Shown here: positions 32,357-40,094 of the stretch, piece by piece
Position numbering within the stretch: position 1 is the stretch's first letter
Layout: each line of letters begins with the position of its first letter
The notes under the pieces: model-generated
What the model saw: the letters and a program-made list of their open reading frames with translations, nothing else
Databases searched by the model: none
What the model was told of the DNA's origin: nothing
Translations under genes and position numbers: made by a program
DNA from: Oscillibacter valericigenes
Lineage (GTDB): Bacteria; Bacillota; Clostridia; Oscillospirales; Oscillospiraceae
Direction: 5' to 3'
NCBI RefSeq assembly: GCF_021531315.1
Contig: NZ_JAFBIQ010000017.1
Location: 1-47,325 of the forward strand
Length of the DNA: 47,325 bases

Positions 32357-33910
32357 ATGAAGGACAAGCGCGACAAGCTGATACCTGAGCAGCTTTCGGG
32401 CTACACATGGGAGCTGTCCGGTTATGCGCCCAAAGTACCGTTCTCCAACTCTGACAGCCTGACCATGCGGGAGGTGCGGAATGCCTTTCAGCTCACGCCG
32501 GAACCGCCGGAGATGGAGCTGAACGACTACATACGGGAAGCCGTCAGGAACAAGAACCTTGCGTACTTCTCCTTCTTTCTGCACCGCTTTGAAAAGCGGC
32601 TGAACGGCGTGATCTATCGCTTCCTCACCCGTAACGGCATTGACCGCTATGACCCTGCACGGTTTCTGGACTACAAGCTGGAAGTCCTGCAAATGCTGCT
32701 GTTCTGCCTGCCGAGGTTCGACCCGGAGCAGGAGACGGAGTTTCTGAAATATGCCAAAAACTATATTCGGAACGGGCTGCTGTTCTGCCGTGCGTTGGAG
32801 GAAGCAGGCTCCTTTGGAAGTATTGCGGAGTACCAGCGTGTGCGGCATATCGGGGCGATATATACCGATTCCGGCAAGAGCCGCGCAGAGGTCGTTGCGA
32901 AGTTTGCAGAAAAAGCCGGGTACAAGGAGGACGGCGCAACGGCTGACGAGCTGCTGACCGTTGCCCGGCACAACCGGAGCATTGTTTCCCTTTACCGCAC
33001 GGAGCAGGACGAGGACGGCGAGGAAACCGGAGAGGACGTGACCTGCGACGATAGCTGGGACTATGCGGACATCCTCTGGAACGGCGTCCGGGCAAGGGCC
33101 GTAAAGAGAGCCTTTTGGGAAATGGAGCTGCGGGAGCAAAGACTGCTGGAGGGACGGAACGCCATCTGCATGGCCTGCGGGCGGGTCAGCCCCATGTCGA
33201 AGCAGAAATCCTTTGAGGAACTGGCGGTCATGTTCGAGGGCAGTGGGGCAAGCGGCGCGGAGCGCGCCTACCGCCGCGCTTTGGACAAGCTGCGCCTGAA
33301 GCTCATGGAGAGCAGCATGGTGCATACCGTGACCTTGAAACAGGTGAAAAGCACGAAGAAGAACAAAAAAATAGCCGCCGCTGTCTACCTGTATCAGGCG
33401 GACAACGACGGCGGATGGGGCGAGCTGCGGTTTGATTTTGCAACCGGCACGGCGGAGATCGTCCAGCTGGCGGAGTTGGATACGGTAAAGTCCAACGTCT
33501 TCGCAAGGACGGCGATACGGTACATACAGAGCTTGCTGGTGGTGCGGCTGCTGAAGGAGGCTGTTGTGCCATTTGAGATGGACTGCCCGGAGAAGCCTAT
33601 TCCTCCGGTCAAAGCGTCAAAAGCACCGAAAAGAAAGGCGTTGCGCACAATCTCTCTGCGGCAGATAGAAATCCAGAAAACGGATGAAAGAATCGCCGCC
33701 GCTGTCTACCTATATCAGGTAGACAACGACGGCGAATGGGGAGAGATCAGATTTGATTTTGCAATCGGCACGGCAGAGATTGTCCGGCTGGCGGAGTGGG
33801 ACACGATAAAGTCCAATGTCTTTGCAAGGACGGCGATTCGGTACATACAGAGCTTACCGGAGGCAAAGCTGCCAAGTGAGACTGTTGTGATGTTTGATCA
33901 AGCATTGTGA
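32357..33910 (+). CDS. Sigma-70-like protein with a duplicated C-terminal domain
   Basis: A 517-residue protein. Residues about 50-320 resemble element-encoded sigma-70-like proteins: a region-2-like part (FFLHRFEKRLNGVIYRFL) and a region-4-like helix-turn-helix with SFEELAVMFEGSG and AERAYRRALDKLRLKLM. Two copies of an unknown beta-rich domain then follow (about 320-400 and 428-512), each containing AAAVYLYQ, DNDG and TAIRYIQSL. The DNA of the copies, 33374-33534 and 33695-33855, is equally long (161 nt) and still similar, so the tandem duplication is fairly recent. It probably acts as a sigma factor or DNA-bound regulator for the element. Confidence 0.72.
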   Translation: MKDKRDKLIPEQLSGYTWELSGYAPKVPFSNSDSLTMREVRNAFQLTPEPPEMELNDYIREAVRNKNLAYFSFFLHRFEKRLNGVIYRFLTRNGIDRYDPARFLDYKLEVLQMLLFCLPRFDPEQETEFLKYAKNYIRNGLLFCRALEEAGSFGSIAEYQRVRHIGAIYTDSGKSRAEVVAKFAEKAGYKEDGATADELLTVARHNRSIVSLYRTEQDEDGEETGEDVTCDDSWDYADILWNGVRARAVKRAFWEMELREQRLLEGRNAICMACGRVSPMSKQKSFEELAVMFEGSGASGAERAYRRALDKLRLKLMESSMVHTVTLKQVKSTKKNKKIAAAVYLYQADNDGGWGELRFDFATGTAEIVQLAELDTVKSNVFARTAIRYIQSLLVVRLLKEAVVPFEMDCPEKPIPPVKASKAPKRKALRTISLRQIEIQKTDERIAAAVYLYQVDNDGEWGEIRFDFAIGTAEIVRLAEWDTIKSNVFARTAIRYIQSLPEAKLPSETVVMFDQAL

Positions 33911-33933
33911 TCCTAAAAATTTATAATTCTTAT

Positions 33934-33974
33934 TCAAGCAAGCACTTGATTTATTTTTTGAAGTCTGATATCTT
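33934..33974 (+). promoter_or_regulatory. Promoter with inverted repeat before the TetR gene
   Basis: TTGATT (33946-33951), 17 bp, TATCTT (33969-33974). The inverted repeat TCAAG-CAAGCA-CTTGA (33934-33949) overlaps the -35, where a TetR repressor could bind and control its own operon. Confidence 0.6.
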
Positions 33975-34019
33975 ATTACAAGAAACACTGGATAATGCAC
34001 AGAAATGGGGGATTGTGTT

Positions 34020-34595
34020 TTGAGGGAAGAAAAGAAAGCTGAAAAGAGACAGGAGCTTGTAGGCGTCTGCCTTGACTGCTTTGTCGAAAAGGGGCTGACC
34101 GTTGCCACCACAAAGGATCTCTGCAAGGCGGCAAAGCTGCAAAACGGCGGCATCTACTATTACTTCTCCACCAAAGAGGAAATCGTTCTTGCCTGCGCCG
34201 AGGAAGCGATCAGTCGAATTGAAGAAGCTGCGTTTGCCATCGTGTTTGAAGATATTAGTGACATCAAAAGCATGATGGATCATCTCGGTGAGCTGGCGGA
34301 TAAAATGTCGCCTACCATGCGCTTTCTGGTCAGCGTATGTGTGTCGCGCGAATACGGAGAAAAGGTAAAGCCTTCTCTTGTGCGGCTTGCGGCAAGATAC
34401 CCTTATTACACGAGCAGGATTGCGGAAATCCTCGGCTGCACCGACAAAGAGGTTGCGCCGTTCGTTCATCTGTCGATCCTTGCCATCAACAATTATATGA
34501 TCTTTGCCGAGCGAGCGCTGTTTGACCCACAAATCGAAGCGGTCAAAAAAGAGCTTTTAAGGCTCGCAGAAAGAAAGGGGCGGAATAATCGATAG
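34020..34595 (+). CDS. TetR/AcrR family regulator
   Basis: A 191-residue repressor. The N-terminal helix-turn-helix reads VATTKDLCKAAKLQNGGIYY followed by YFSTKEEI, the standard TetR pattern (about 25-57). The C-terminal part is a divergent ligand domain. I favour the TTG start at 34020 with GGGGGA six bases upstream; the in-frame ATG at 34005 has no ribosome site. It precedes the DUF1254 and alkylsulfatase genes on the same strand and probably senses one of their substrates or products. Confidence 0.85.
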   Translation: MREEKKAEKRQELVGVCLDCFVEKGLTVATTKDLCKAAKLQNGGIYYYFSTKEEIVLACAEEAISRIEEAAFAIVFEDISDIKSMMDHLGELADKMSPTMRFLVSVCVSREYGEKVKPSLVRLAARYPYYTSRIAEILGCTDKEVAPFVHLSILAINNYMIFAERALFDPQIEAVKKELLRLAERKGRNNR

Positions 34596-34697
34596 TTTAC
34601 CATAAAGAGAAAATCACAAACGACTTCATAGTTAATCCATACGCACAAACCGTTCCGTGAAGATGACCAAAGCAGAAAAGAATCATAGGAGGACAAC

Positions 34698-36080
34698 ATG
34701 AAAAGGATACTTGCAATTTTACTATCGCTGCTTACGCTGCTTTCCTGCGGGCTTCTTTCCGCCTGTTCTGCCGAAAAAACGCAGCCGGATACACCGGATA
34801 CTGAAACCGTGTGGGAAACGGTCAGCGAGGCATACATCTATGCGTTCCCGCTGGTGCTGACCGACGCAACCAAAACATTATCGACCAATACGGACGGGAC
34901 CATGACTGGCCGTGCGCCCATCAATCAGTTCAACCATGCAAAAAAGCTGGCGGACGCCTCTTTCCGCACCGTCGTGACGCCGAACGTCGATACCGTCTAT
35001 TCGCAGGCATGGCTTGACATCAGCACAGAGCCTATGGTCTACGTCCTGCCGGAAACGGATCGCTTCTGCAATGTGCAGCTTCTGGATGCGTGGACGAACA
35101 CCGCCGCCGTGCTGGACAAGGCGGGCGCTTATGCCATCGCGCTTCCCACTTGGGAGGGCGAGCTGCCCGACGGTGTGACGCGCGTGGACGTGCCCACCGC
35201 AACGATGTGGTCGATCACCCGCACGGTGCTGTCCGGGAACGAGGATCTGCCCAATGTCTATGCCATTCAGGAGCAGATGCAGCTGCTTCCGCTTTCGGCT
35301 TATGCGCAGGGTGGAACCTATACCGCACCGGCTGGGACATACACAAAGGAAAATGACTTTGTTCCCGTGAACAAAGTGCTTTCCATGACGCCAGCAGAGT
35401 TTTTCAATACGGCTAACGCTCTGATGCAGGCCAACCCGCCCGCCGATGCGGATGAGGAACTGCTGAAGAAACTCTCCGCCATCAACGTGGGCGCGGGTAA
35501 GACCTTCGACGCCGCCCTCCTGGGCGAAGGAGCTGCCGAGCGCTGGACGCAGATGCTTCAGGGGCTTCGCGCCACGCTTGCCGCCGACGGCGCGAAGTAT
35601 GCGAAGAAACTCGGTCAGTGGATCTATTACGGCAAGCCCATCGGCGACTTCGGCACGGAGTACACCTACCGCGCGATGGTGGCGCTGGTGGGGCTTGGCG
35701 CCAACACCGTGGACGTGGCGATCTATCCCAAGACCACGGTGGATGAGAACGGCGCAGCGCTGACCGGAAAAAAGACATATACGCTCCATTTTGAAACCCT
35801 TCCTCCCACGCTGGAGGGCGGCTTCTGGTCCGTGACCGCCTACGGAGAGGATGATTTCCTCATTGACAATTCCATCGACCGCTACTGCATCAACGACCGC
35901 TCCGACTTCAAGCTGAATGCGGACGGCACGCTGGATATTATCCTGTCCAAGGATGCACCGGAAGGCACCTCTAACTGGCTGCCTGTTTCCGACGGGGAAT
36001 TTCATCTGTTCATGCGGATCTATGTACCGGACATGACAGCACTGGATAGCTGGCAGCCGCCTGTTATCCGCGCGCAATAA
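34698..36080 (+). CDS. DUF1254/DUF1214 lipoprotein
   Basis: A 460-residue lipoprotein. The signal peptide ends in a lipobox LLSAC (about residue 23). The DUF1254 part contains SEAYIYAFPLVLTD and VVTPNVDTVYSQAWLD (about 40-110), and the C-terminal DUF1214 part has GGFWSVTAYGEDDFLIDN and later GTSNWLPVSDGEFHLFMR. The family's chemistry is unknown, although it is often exported and paired with sulfatases or other hydrolases. It starts 102 bp after the TetR gene, with AGGAGG upstream, and 15 bp before the alkylsulfatase gene, so they are one operon. Confidence 0.87.
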   Translation: MKRILAILLSLLTLLSCGLLSACSAEKTQPDTPDTETVWETVSEAYIYAFPLVLTDATKTLSTNTDGTMTGRAPINQFNHAKKLADASFRTVVTPNVDTVYSQAWLDISTEPMVYVLPETDRFCNVQLLDAWTNTAAVLDKAGAYAIALPTWEGELPDGVTRVDVPTATMWSITRTVLSGNEDLPNVYAIQEQMQLLPLSAYAQGGTYTAPAGTYTKENDFVPVNKVLSMTPAEFFNTANALMQANPPADADEELLKKLSAINVGAGKTFDAALLGEGAAERWTQMLQGLRATLAADGAKYAKKLGQWIYYGKPIGDFGTEYTYRAMVALVGLGANTVDVAIYPKTTVDENGAALTGKKTYTLHFETLPPTLEGGFWSVTAYGEDDFLIDNSIDRYCINDRSDFKLNADGTLDIILSKDAPEGTSNWLPVSDGEFHLFMRIYVPDMTALDSWQPPVIRAQ

Positions 36081-36095
36081 GGAAAAGGAGAAAGA

Positions 36096-38147
36096 ATGGC
36101 TATTAAACGTATTGCAGCAATGCTTCTTACATCGGTACTGTTGCTGTCCTGCATCGGCTGTGCGCAGGATGGGCGCAAAGAGCCGGGCGCGGAAAAGACA
36201 GACCTGGGTCTGACCGCCGAGGTCAAGCCCGCCACAGACTTTACGGCAAAGGCAAATGCCGCCGTCTACGATGAACTTGACTTCGATGATAAGCAGGAAT
36301 ATGAATTCGCCACCCGTGGACTGATCGACGCGCCGGAAACACTGGAACTGAAGGACGAGGATGGGACGATCCTCTGGAGCCAAGAAGCCTATGCGTTCCT
36401 GGACGATTATGAAAAAGCGCCTGACAGCGTAAATCCCAGCCTCTGGGAGAACACAAAGAACAACCATGCCTATGGCCTTTTTGAAGTGACGGATGGCATC
36501 TATCAGGTCCGCGGCTATGACATGGCAAACCTCACCGTTGTCAAGGGCGATACAGGCTGGATCGTCTTTGACACGCTGATGAGCGTGGAGTGCAGCCAGG
36601 CTGCCATGCAGCTGATCGAAAAGAATCTTGGTAAATTCCCGGTCAAGGCCGTCATCATCTCTCATTCCCACGCCGACCATTTTGGCGGCATCGCCGGCGT
36701 GATGGCGAAAGAGGATAAGGCGGACGAGACGCTTTCTATCGAAGATCAGCTCACCAGCGGCAAGATCCCCGTGATCACACCTGTGGGCTTCACAGAGCAT
36801 TCCGTGAAGGAAAATGTCTACGCCGGTAAGGGTATGGGCCGCCGCAGCAATTATCAGTATGGCATCCTTCTGACCCCCGGCGTGACCGGCAAGCTGGCGC
36901 AGGGCATCGGCATGGGACAGTCCACCGGAACGGTCTCGTTCATGACGCCCAGTTATGAAATCACGCAGTCCGGCGAAAAGCTGACGATCGACGGTGTGGA
37001 GCTGGAGTTCCAGCTCACGCCGGGTACGGAAGCGCCCGCCGAAATGAACACATGGCTGCCCCAGTACAAGGCGCTTTGGATGGCGGAAAACTGCACTGGC
37101 ACGCTCCACAATCTCTACACGCTGCGCGGCGCGGAGGTGCGCGACGGCGCGGCATGGGCAAGCTATATCACCGAGGCCATCTCCCTTTACGGCAAGGACG
37201 CGGAGGTCACCTTCCAGTCCCACAACTGGCCGCACTGGGGCAATGACGTGGTAAACGACTACATGGTCAACACAGCTGCCGTGTATAAGTACATCAACGA
37301 CCAGACCCTGACCTATATCAATCAGGGCTACACCAGCGACGAGATCTCCAACATGATCGAGTTGCCGGAAGCACTCAACAAGATCTGGTACACCCGCCAG
37401 TACTACGGGACCGTCGCCCACAACGCCAAGGCGGTCTACCAGAAGTTCATGGGCTGGTATGACAGCAACCCTGTCAACCTGAACCCCCTCATGCCCAGCG
37501 ACAGCGCAAAAAAATGGATGGAGTACCTGGGGGATGTTGACAAGGTCCTGCAAATGGCAAAGGCGGATTTTGACAAGGGTGAATATCAGTGGGTCGCCGA
37601 GGTCACAAACACCATCGTCTTTGCCGATCCGACGAACACCGATGCGCGGCTTCTGTGCGCCGATGCACTGGAGCAGCTGGGGTATCAGGCGGAGTCCGGC
37701 CCGTGGCGCAACGAATATCTGACCGCTGCACAGGAGCTGCGCCATGGAAACGCCAGTTTTACCGCCTCCACCAAGTCTACTGGCGACATGGTCAAAGCTC
37801 TCTCCGCGCCCATGCTGTTTGACTACATGGCCATTGTCATGGACAAGCAGGCGCTGGCTGACCGCGACTTCACCATGAACGTGATCCTGCCTGACGTGGG
37901 CGAACAGCACATGCTCCGCGTGAAGAATGGTGTGCTGCTGGTCTATGCAGATACCCTGTCTGATGATGCGGACGTGTCCATCACCTGCCCGAAAAACGCG
38001 CTCTTTGCGATCCTGACCAACAATCAGGAAACGGTTGCAAAGGCCGTCAAGGTCGAGGGCAGCGCAGAGCTGCTGACGCTGATGATGGAGAATATGAACC
38101 AGTTCCCGATCACCGGGGCCAACCCCTTCAACATCATCGAGCCGTAA
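36096..38147 (+). CDS. Alkyl sulfatase lipoprotein (SdsA1-like metallo-beta-lactamase fold)
   Basis: A 683-residue secreted lipoprotein with lipobox LLLSCIGC. The metallo-beta-lactamase domain carries the binuclear zinc motif SHSHADHFGG (H190, H192, D194, H195), with later ligands in a GTEAPAEMN segment and further along. An alkylsulfatase dimerization domain and a C-terminal SCP2-like domain (about 570-683) follow, which is the full SdsA1 architecture. Such enzymes cleave primary alkyl sulfates such as dodecyl sulfate to alcohol and sulfate. Anchored outside the cell, it could free sulfate or detoxify sulfated surfactants. It is the last gene of the cargo operon. Confidence 0.92.
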   Translation: MAIKRIAAMLLTSVLLLSCIGCAQDGRKEPGAEKTDLGLTAEVKPATDFTAKANAAVYDELDFDDKQEYEFATRGLIDAPETLELKDEDGTILWSQEAYAFLDDYEKAPDSVNPSLWENTKNNHAYGLFEVTDGIYQVRGYDMANLTVVKGDTGWIVFDTLMSVECSQAAMQLIEKNLGKFPVKAVIISHSHADHFGGIAGVMAKEDKADETLSIEDQLTSGKIPVITPVGFTEHSVKENVYAGKGMGRRSNYQYGILLTPGVTGKLAQGIGMGQSTGTVSFMTPSYEITQSGEKLTIDGVELEFQLTPGTEAPAEMNTWLPQYKALWMAENCTGTLHNLYTLRGAEVRDGAAWASYITEAISLYGKDAEVTFQSHNWPHWGNDVVNDYMVNTAAVYKYINDQTLTYINQGYTSDEISNMIELPEALNKIWYTRQYYGTVAHNAKAVYQKFMGWYDSNPVNLNPLMPSDSAKKWMEYLGDVDKVLQMAKADFDKGEYQWVAEVTNTIVFADPTNTDARLLCADALEQLGYQAESGPWRNEYLTAAQELRHGNASFTASTKSTGDMVKALSAPMLFDYMAIVMDKQALADRDFTMNVILPDVGEQHMLRVKNGVLLVYADTLSDDADVSITCPKNALFAILTNNQETVAKAVKVEGSAELLTLMMENMNQFPITGANPFNIIEP

Positions 38148-38154
38148 CGGCTTC

Positions 38155-38257
38155 GCGGGGCGGTCCGTGGGAAGACCGCCCCGCTCGAGAGAAAACAGCA
38201 AGATGCTTTCAACGCAAATCAAAAGCTGTCTGTTTCTGTTGGAAACAGACAGCTTTT
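38155..38257 (+). terminator. Two successive hairpins ending the cargo operon
   Basis: First, an 11-bp GC-rich stem (38155-38165 with 38174-38184). Second, a perfect 16-bp stem AAAAGCTGTCTGTTTC and its complement (38221-38236 with 38242-38257) flanked by A4 and T4, a bidirectional rho-independent terminator. Confidence 0.85.
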
Positions 38258-38320
38258 GCAACCTTACGGTTGCCCTGCACACCCGAATCTGTCAGCCAAC
38301 AGTAGAAAGTTGAATTACTT

Positions 38321-38360
38321 CCTTATCACTGTTAAGCCAAGGGTTACGGGACTTTTCTTT
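38321..38360. repeat. Right end repeat of the 16-kb element
   Basis: 38342-38360 is the exact reverse complement of 22018-22036, and 38321-38341 matches 22037-22058 with a few differences. Site-specific recombination normally leaves direct repeats, so the inverted orientation is notable. Confidence 0.7.
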
Positions 38361-38389
38361 TTTTATTCACAGCGCTTCCCCCGCAAAAA

Positions 38390-38420
38390 AGCGGAATTAA
38401 AGCGGAATGGATAGCGGAAT
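38390..38420 (+). repeat. Three direct AGCGGAAT repeats before the recombinase-like cassette
   Basis: AGCGGAAT occurs at 38390, 38401 and 38413, spaced 11 and 12 bp, about one helical turn. About 40 bp downstream, AAAATCGC (38460-38467) and GCGATTTT (38507-38514) form an inverted pair around the likely promoter of the gene at 38532. These could be arm-type binding sites or operators. Confidence 0.55.
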
Positions 38421-38531
38421 AGGCGTCTGGAAAAATTTCTATAAAAGATATTAACAGCGAAAATCGCTTATTGGTAGAATATATTTATATAAGAAAAACG
38501 ATATAGGCGATTTTATGACGGAGGTGCTTAC

Positions 38532-39131
38532 ATGGACTATGCTGCCCTGGCAAAGGTTCTGCATGAAATTATGCCCGATAGCGTTAGCGAGGTCGAACGG
38601 TATCTTACCTGCTTTAGCTGTTTCCGCCACCTAAAGAATGTAATTGAAAAAAAGGGGTGGAAATATCCTCACGCTGCATATGCCAATAATCTTGCGGCTC
38701 TGTCCCGCCTGTATGACGTCGCATTTAAGTATGATAGGAGCCTTGATAGCGGCATTGATCGTGTTTATAAGTTATTTTCTGATTTGCCGGTCACGGACTT
38801 TCTGCGCAGCTATGTCGATTGGCCGCAGGCAGTCCGTACTGCCGACCAGATCAAATTATATTCCAAACATATAGCTGATGATGCTCTTTGCATGACGCTC
38901 GTATTGATGTTCCGCGAAATGTCAGGTGAAGAGAACAAGCAACCATATGTATCCACATATAAAGATAATTTTTTAAAGGAACAATGGGAGGATATGCTGC
39001 TCTTTGCCTCCCCGGATACTACACCACTGATATATAAATCGAAGGTTCATGCCTCTTCACGAGATGCTTTGAAGCTGATGAAAAATAAGCAGGGTTTAAA
39101 ATGCAGGAACAACTTCAAATCTTTCAGATGA
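38532..39131 (+). CDS. First protein of the recombinase-like cassette, unknown function
   Basis: A 199-residue protein rich in helices, with no family I recognise. Short hydrophobic patches and aromatic residues (FSCFRHLKNVIEKKGWKY, then FLRSYVDWPQAV) resemble the helical core-binding part of tyrosine recombinases, but no catalytic residues are present. GACGGAGG lies before the ATG. Near the 3' end the codons GGT TTA AAA form a T TTA AAA slippery heptamer (39095-39101). A -1 shift there would replace the last 10 residues by 32 others ending at 39199, across the start of the next gene. Confidence 0.65.
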   Translation: MDYAALAKVLHEIMPDSVSEVERYLTCFSCFRHLKNVIEKKGWKYPHAAYANNLAALSRLYDVAFKYDRSLDSGIDRVYKLFSDLPVTDFLRSYVDWPQAVRTADQIKLYSKHIADDALCMTLVLMFREMSGEENKQPYVSTYKDNFLKEQWEDMLLFASPDTTPLIYKSKVHASSRDALKLMKNKQGLKCRNNFKSFR

Positions 39132-39173
39132 TCCGAGAGGAGATCGTTGGCTCGTATCACTATAGGAGGAAAA

Positions 39174-40094
39174 ATGCTTGGAAGCGCAAAGCTGATTAAG
39201 CGCAGCTTTCGCACAGATGAAGAGAGTCAGCTTTTAAAATTGCTGCACCTTGATACCGGAGACAATACAGAGCATCTTGCTGTGGTGATTCGCTTTTTCA
39301 CCGGCATTGAGGCCAATATTGTCAGCGCACTTACATGGAGAGATATTCATCATATACCGATAGTTGGCATAGACCAGTTTCGCATTTACCGGCAATTCGA
39401 TAATATTACGGCGAAGATCCATCCCTTTGACAGCCCGTCATCCTATCGCCGTATTCCGATTGCTCCTACGCTGAAGGCAGCTCTTGATGCGCGGAGGAAC
39501 TATCTCATTAAAACCCTGCACATTGAGAAGGTATATGACCTGCAGATCGTAGCGCCGGACCCGTATGCCATAGATGTCACCAAACCGCAGATCGTCCCGC
39601 GGACAATTAACAAATGGTCACAGAAAGCGGTGCAGAGGATAGGAATCGAGGACAACTGCATTACCACATCGGATGAAAAGGGTGTGATCGAGACCAATTT
39701 GTCCGATTATCACGGAGATATTTTTCGATCAAATTTTAAATACCGCGCGAACTATACCTGCGGCTTTACCGAGGCAGAGGCGTGCTATGTTCTTGGACTG
39801 CGCCAAAGCAGCCCTTTTGGAAAAAACTATTGCGATTTCACCAACGATTTGGCGCAGTTTGTTATTTACCAAAAGCTGTGCCGTTGGGAAGCGATGCTGG
39901 CAGAGACTCCCACCATACCTTCAAAACACATCAGGAGCATATCTTCCATCGCAGACATAGGCGGTGCGGAGCTTCGTGTTGAGATGGAGACTGGAAAAAG
40001 TGTGGAACTAACTGTCTCCTGCCCATCTGCTTTTTCCGGAGAAGTCCTGCTTTTCGGAGAGGAGGGACGAAGCTATGGCAAGCAAGAATTATGA
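39174..40094 (+). CDS. Degenerate tyrosine-recombinase-like protein
   Basis: A 306-residue protein with the outline of a tyrosine recombinase catalytic domain but broken active-site motifs. The box that normally reads TGLR..E is FFTGIEANIVSALTW, so the first catalytic arginine is lost. The C-terminal box reads DIFRSNF and then YVLGLRQ where LRHT and GH are usual. It is unlikely to cut DNA, and could be a structural or regulatory partner. The ATG at 39174 has AGGAGG five bases upstream; the TTG at 39147 is only an in-frame extension. It overlaps the next gene by 20 bases. Confidence 0.7.
   Translation: MLGSAKLIKRSFRTDEESQLLKLLHLDTGDNTEHLAVVIRFFTGIEANIVSALTWRDIHHIPIVGIDQFRIYRQFDNITAKIHPFDSPSSYRRIPIAPTLKAALDARRNYLIKTLHIEKVYDLQIVAPDPYAIDVTKPQIVPRTINKWSQKAVQRIGIEDNCITTSDEKGVIETNLSDYHGDIFRSNFKYRANYTCGFTEAEACYVLGLRQSSPFGKNYCDFTNDLAQFVIYQKLCRWEAMLAETPTIPSKHIRSISSIADIGGAELRVEMETGKSVELTVSCPSAFSGEVLLFGEEGRSYGKQEL

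Larger units (their letters stand above)
22018..38360. mobile_element. Mobilizable integrated element beside tRNA-Pro
   Basis: About 16.3 kb bounded by imperfect inverted repeats of about 40 bp. It encodes a serine recombinase for integration and excision, a MobA/MobL relaxase with an RSF1010-like oriT, ParM/ParR partition proteins, an iteron-like array with a P4-type helicase and a CHC2 protein, DUF3847 and DUF6076 proteins, and a sigma-like protein. The cargo is a TetR regulator, a DUF1254 lipoprotein and an alkylsulfatase. No conjugation channel genes are present, so it would need a helper. Module content is clear; exact borders are inferred. Confidence 0.75.

Noticed and set aside
31355-33325. 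656-codon minus-strand open frame
   Set aside because: Antisense shadow of the DUF6076 and sigma-like genes, with no start signal.
34878-38282. Very long (1134-codon) minus-strand open frame
   Set aside because: It is an antisense shadow of the DUF1254 and alkylsulfatase genes, caused by GC-rich codon use; those genes have clear domains, signals and ribosome sites.
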